The position numbers and the translations under genes are program-made. From Rhizobium sp. Q54 (GTDB lineage: Bacteria > Pseudomonadota > Alphaproteobacteria > Rhizobiales > Beijerinckiaceae), in NCBI GenBank assembly GCA_945901195.1, contig CAMDKB010000210.1, positions 1-7,984 of the forward strand: a DNA stretch of 7,984 bases, in the 5' to 3' direction. The notes beneath the pieces are model-generated. The model ran no database searches. It was not told the origin of the DNA and worked only from the letters and a program-made list of their open reading frames with translations. Numbering within the stretch: the stretch's first letter is position 1; each line of letters starts with the position of its first letter. Shown piece after piece: positions 6,530-7,984 of the stretch.

Positions 6530-7243
6530 ATGGTTGGACGTGTGAACTTTAACATTTTCAGATTTCGTTCGTTTCTGGCGGTTTTTGCCGTGGTTTCAGC
6601 AGGTCTGCCGATAACGGGGCAGGAGGCGCGCGCGCAGGTCCCGCCCATGAAGTTTGAAGTTGCGCAGGTTGGCAATGCCGCGACCTGTGGCTCCAATTGC
6701 GTGCAAGTCATTACGGCGCGTGGCGAAATCGTATCCACTACGCCGGAAGATTTTCTCCGGTTCGTTCAGGCCCAGGGTTCGCGCAACAAGCGCATGCGCG
6801 CGGTGATTTTTGTTGATTCGCCAGGCGGGCTCGTCGTTTCGTCCATGCGGCTGGGGTTGTTGTTTCGCCAGCTTGGTGCGGCGGCTGTGGTTGGCCGGGT
6901 CAATCCGGGTGGCAGCACCAATGATTTTTCGGCAGCGACCTGCGCTTCTGCATGTGTTTATGCTCTGATGGGGGCGAAAACGCGCGTCGTCCCGCCGCAA
7001 AGCCGCATAGTGCTGCATCGCATGTTCGCGTTTGAGCGGTTTGGCGGCAGCGGCGATCAGCCCAACGGGTTGCAGAAGACATATAACAACAAGGAGCTTG
7101 CGGACCGTCTGTCGCGTTACGCGCGGCAGATGGGCGTCAGCGCCGAGATTATCCGCAGTGCCGAATCCATTCAGCCCGAAGCAATCCGGGTAGCCTCGCA
7201 GGCCGATTTGCGCCGCTGGAAGTTTTCCGTGCCGGCATTTTGA
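6530..7243 (+). CDS. Exported ClpP/crotonase-fold protein (COG3904-like predicted periplasmic protein)
   Basis: From the ATG at 6530 it encodes 237 residues; this start has an AGAAGGGA ribosome site (6512-6519) and places a signal peptide at the N-terminus (basic 1-13, hydrophobic about 14-28, likely cut after ARA at 35). The longer frame to 6473 would put a charged stretch before the signal peptide and is rejected. The mature protein looks like a ClpP-type fold: GEI strand (65-67), SPGG turn (97-100), CASACVYALMGAKTR (138-152) and PPQSRIVLHRM (155-165). S140 and H163 lie where ClpP has its nucleophile and catalytic His, with the same PxSRxxxH context. The third catalytic residue is not obvious. 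Two Cys pairs (C53/C57 and C138/C142) could form disulfides in the periplasm. Whether it is a protease is not shown. It is divergent from nadC with no functional link visible. Confidence 0.75.
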   Translation: MVGRVNFNIFRFRSFLAVFAVVSAGLPITGQEARAQVPPMKFEVAQVGNAATCGSNCVQVITARGEIVSTTPEDFLRFVQAQGSRNKRMRAVIFVDSPGGLVVSSMRLGLLFRQLGAAAVVGRVNPGGSTNDFSAATCASACVYALMGAKTRVVPPQSRIVLHRMFAFERFGGSGDQPNGLQKTYNNKELADRLSRYARQMGVSAEIIRSAESIQPEAIRVASQADLRRWKFSVPAF

Positions 7244-7279
7244 GGCGAACAGCACCGAATTGGTTTTCCTCGCCCAAAT

Positions 7280-7307
7280 GGCCTTGACTTGAAAAGGCCT
7301 CTGGCCT
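7280..7307. repeat. Overlapping GGCC inverted repeats between the ClpP-fold gene and tRNA-Asp
   Basis: GGCCTT (7280-7285) pairs with AAGGCC (7294-7299) across 8 bases, and AGGCC (7295-7299) can alternatively pair with GGCCT (7303-7307) across 3 bases. The two hairpins share an arm and exclude each other. Neither is followed by a T-run. They may help end the upstream transcript or may simply overlap the tRNA promoter. Confidence 0.5.
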
Positions 7308-7312
7308 AATCG
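7284..7312 (+). promoter_or_regulatory. Possible promoter of tRNA-Asp
   Basis: TTGACT (7284-7289) is a strong -35 match. The -10 is poor: TAATCG follows at 17 bases and CCTAAT at 15 bases. Transcription would start about 40 bases before the mature tRNA. The -35 makes this the best candidate in the 115-base gap. Confidence 0.35.
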
Positions 7313-7352
7313 GGCGCTCTGCCATTCGGTGGCTTTCCAAAGCCCGCTGGTG

Positions 7353-7447
7353 GTTTGCGGGGGTGTAGCTCAGTTGGTTAGAGCGTCGGCCTGTCACGCC
7401 GAAGGTCGCGGGTTCGAGTCCCGTCACTCTCGCCATTTCCCGCAAAC
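7353..7447. repeat. 9-bp inverted repeat joining tRNA-Asp leader and trailer
   Basis: GTTTGCGGG (7353-7361) and CCCGCAAAC (7439-7447) are perfect complements. The left arm covers six leader bases and the first three bases of the tRNA; the right arm starts three bases after the CCA. In the precursor the two could pair, competing with or extending the acceptor stem. Confidence 0.7.
7359..7435 (+). tRNA. tRNA-Asp (anticodon GTC)
   Basis: A complete 77-nt gene with encoded CCA (7433-7435) and discriminator G (7432). The acceptor stem is GGGGGTG (7359-7365) with CACTCTC (7425-7431), including two G-T wobbles. The D arm is GCTC/GAGC, the anticodon loop reads CTGTCAC, and the T arm is GCGGG-TTCGAGT-CCCGT with the first and last bases as a wobble pair. 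A G at position 73 and the GTC anticodon fit aspartate. The gene stands alone. No integrase or duplicated tRNA 3' end lies in the window, so there is no sign of an integrated element. Confidence 0.97.
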
Positions 7448-7482
7448 GGCATTCTTTAAATCCTCGCTTCCTTGCCGTGCGT

Positions 7483-7984
7483 CTACACTCGCAATTCGTC
7501 AAATCGGCTGCGCCATTCTGCCAGGGTGCAGAAAGTAGGATCCTTGGCGAACTGCTTGCGTGTTGATTCAATCACGCCTTCTTCGGATTGATCGAGGTTC
7601 AGTTCCTGGATCATCGGTTGCTGCACGTAAAACGGCGAATCCACGAAAAACTCCAGCCGGTTGCCTTCAGGATCAAGGCAATAGACCGACCATGCCAGGC
7701 CATGGTCGACAAGCCGGAGCTCTTTGACCTTTTCCGCCACCAGAATGTCCCGGATACGGCGTAGACCTGCAATCGCGGACATCTGGAACGAGATCTGGTT
7801 GATCGTCGACTCATCCGATGTGCGCGATTGCTGCAGCACTATCTGGTGATGGTCCGCAGCTTCGCGCGTGAGAAACACCAGAGGCGTGCCACGCGCAATG
7901 CCCCGGTCGCTGGCTTTGAAACCCAGCACACGCGTGTAGAAATCCTCCATTACGGGAAGATTTTTGACAGTGATGCCCATGTGA
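7483..7984 (-). CDS. VOC-superfamily protein, extradiol dioxygenase/glyoxalase-like (5' end beyond the window)
   Basis: The frame ends at TAG (plus 7483-7485). The ATG at 7978-7980 is probably not the start: the codon before it (7981-7983) is CAC, giving HMGITV, the usual first strand and first metal ligand of VOC proteins, so a few N-terminal residues are missing. Two beta-alpha-beta-beta-beta modules are visible: HMGITV..FYTRVLGF..DHHQIVL, then INQISFQM..DPEGNRLEFF. The Glu of LEFF is the usual last metal ligand. The middle ligand, normally His in (N)HIAF, is Gln here (INQISF). About 45 residues follow the fold (from VQQPM to the end). Members cleave catechols, isomerise hemithioacetals or bind drugs; this sequence resembles small catechol-2,3-dioxygenase-like proteins, but activity is uncertain because of the changed ligand. 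It is convergent with tRNA-Asp and has no obvious terminator. Confidence 0.8.
   Translation of the reverse strand, partial: HMGITVKNLPVMEDFYTRVLGFKASDRGIARGTPLVFLTREAADHHQIVLQQSRTSDESTINQISFQMSAIAGLRRIRDILVAEKVKELRLVDHGLAWSVYCLDPEGNRLEFFVDSPFYVQQPMIQELNLDQSEEGVIESTRKQFAKDPTFCTLAEWRSRFDELRV

Noticed and set aside
7359..7447. Possible integration site at the tRNA-Asp 3' end
   Set aside because: No integrase, direct repeat of the tRNA 3' end or foreign-looking genes are in the window.
7329..7538. Plus-strand 69-codon frame containing GGVAQLVRASACHAEGRGFES
   Set aside because: This is the sense-strand tRNA gene translated, another recurrent false annotation.
7149..7571. Minus-strand 140-codon frame across the tRNA with a TGLEPATFGVTGRRSNQLSYTP stretch split over the anticodon region
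   Set aside because: This is the well-known false protein produced by translating the antisense of a tRNA gene; it also overlaps the ends of two better genes.

Overview
The window looks like chromosomal DNA of an alphaproteobacterium, most likely of the order Hyphomicrobiales (Rhizobiales). Evidence is moderate-to-high GC, a high content of Bug/TctC-type binding proteins, an NtaA/DmoA-type flavin monooxygenase linked to an ABC transporter, and the sequence style of the tRNA-Asp and NadC. The genus cannot be fixed from sequence reading alone. No insertion sequence, integrase, CRISPR array or phage gene is visible.

Positions 1-5364 hold a plus-strand gene cluster that starts before the window. 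In order it encodes the C-terminal part of a Bug/TctC-type periplasmic binding protein, a complete second Bug protein paralogous to the first, an ABC ATPase of the quaternary-amine (OsmV/OpuCA-like) type, a permease fused to its own periplasmic binding domain (OpuCB-OpuCC-like; the architecture also seen in the ergothioneine transporter EgtU), and a luciferase-fold FMN-dependent monooxygenase of the NtaA/SnaA/DszA/DmoA family. Spacing is 8, 10, 30 and 67 bases, so at least the first four genes read as one operon. The simplest reading is uptake of a small charged or zwitterionic N- or S-containing compound followed by oxidative cleavage in the cytoplasm. The substrate is not readable from the sequence. 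No TctA/TctB membrane subunits and no flavin reductase are in the window.

The ATPase-permease junction (2328-2378) carries three tandem copies of a 17-bp unit that contains the start codon. Because 17 is not a multiple of 3, the three ATGs lie in three different frames. They form a chain of ATGA stop/start overlaps: ATPase stop, six-residue mini-ORF, six-residue mini-ORF, permease. This is the most unusual local structure in the window.

Positions 5365-6294 hold nadC on the minus strand, convergent with the monooxygenase. It has its own plausible sigma70 promoter (6324-6352) and an intrinsic terminator whose stem includes the stop codon. Upstream of it, on the plus strand, is an exported ClpP/crotonase-fold protein (6530-7243) with ClpP-like Ser and His positions.

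Positions 7244-7984 hold a complete tRNA-Asp(GTC) gene (7359-7435) flanked by a 9-bp leader/trailer inverted repeat, then the C-terminal part of a minus-strand VOC-superfamily (extradiol dioxygenase/glyoxalase-like) gene that runs off the right edge.
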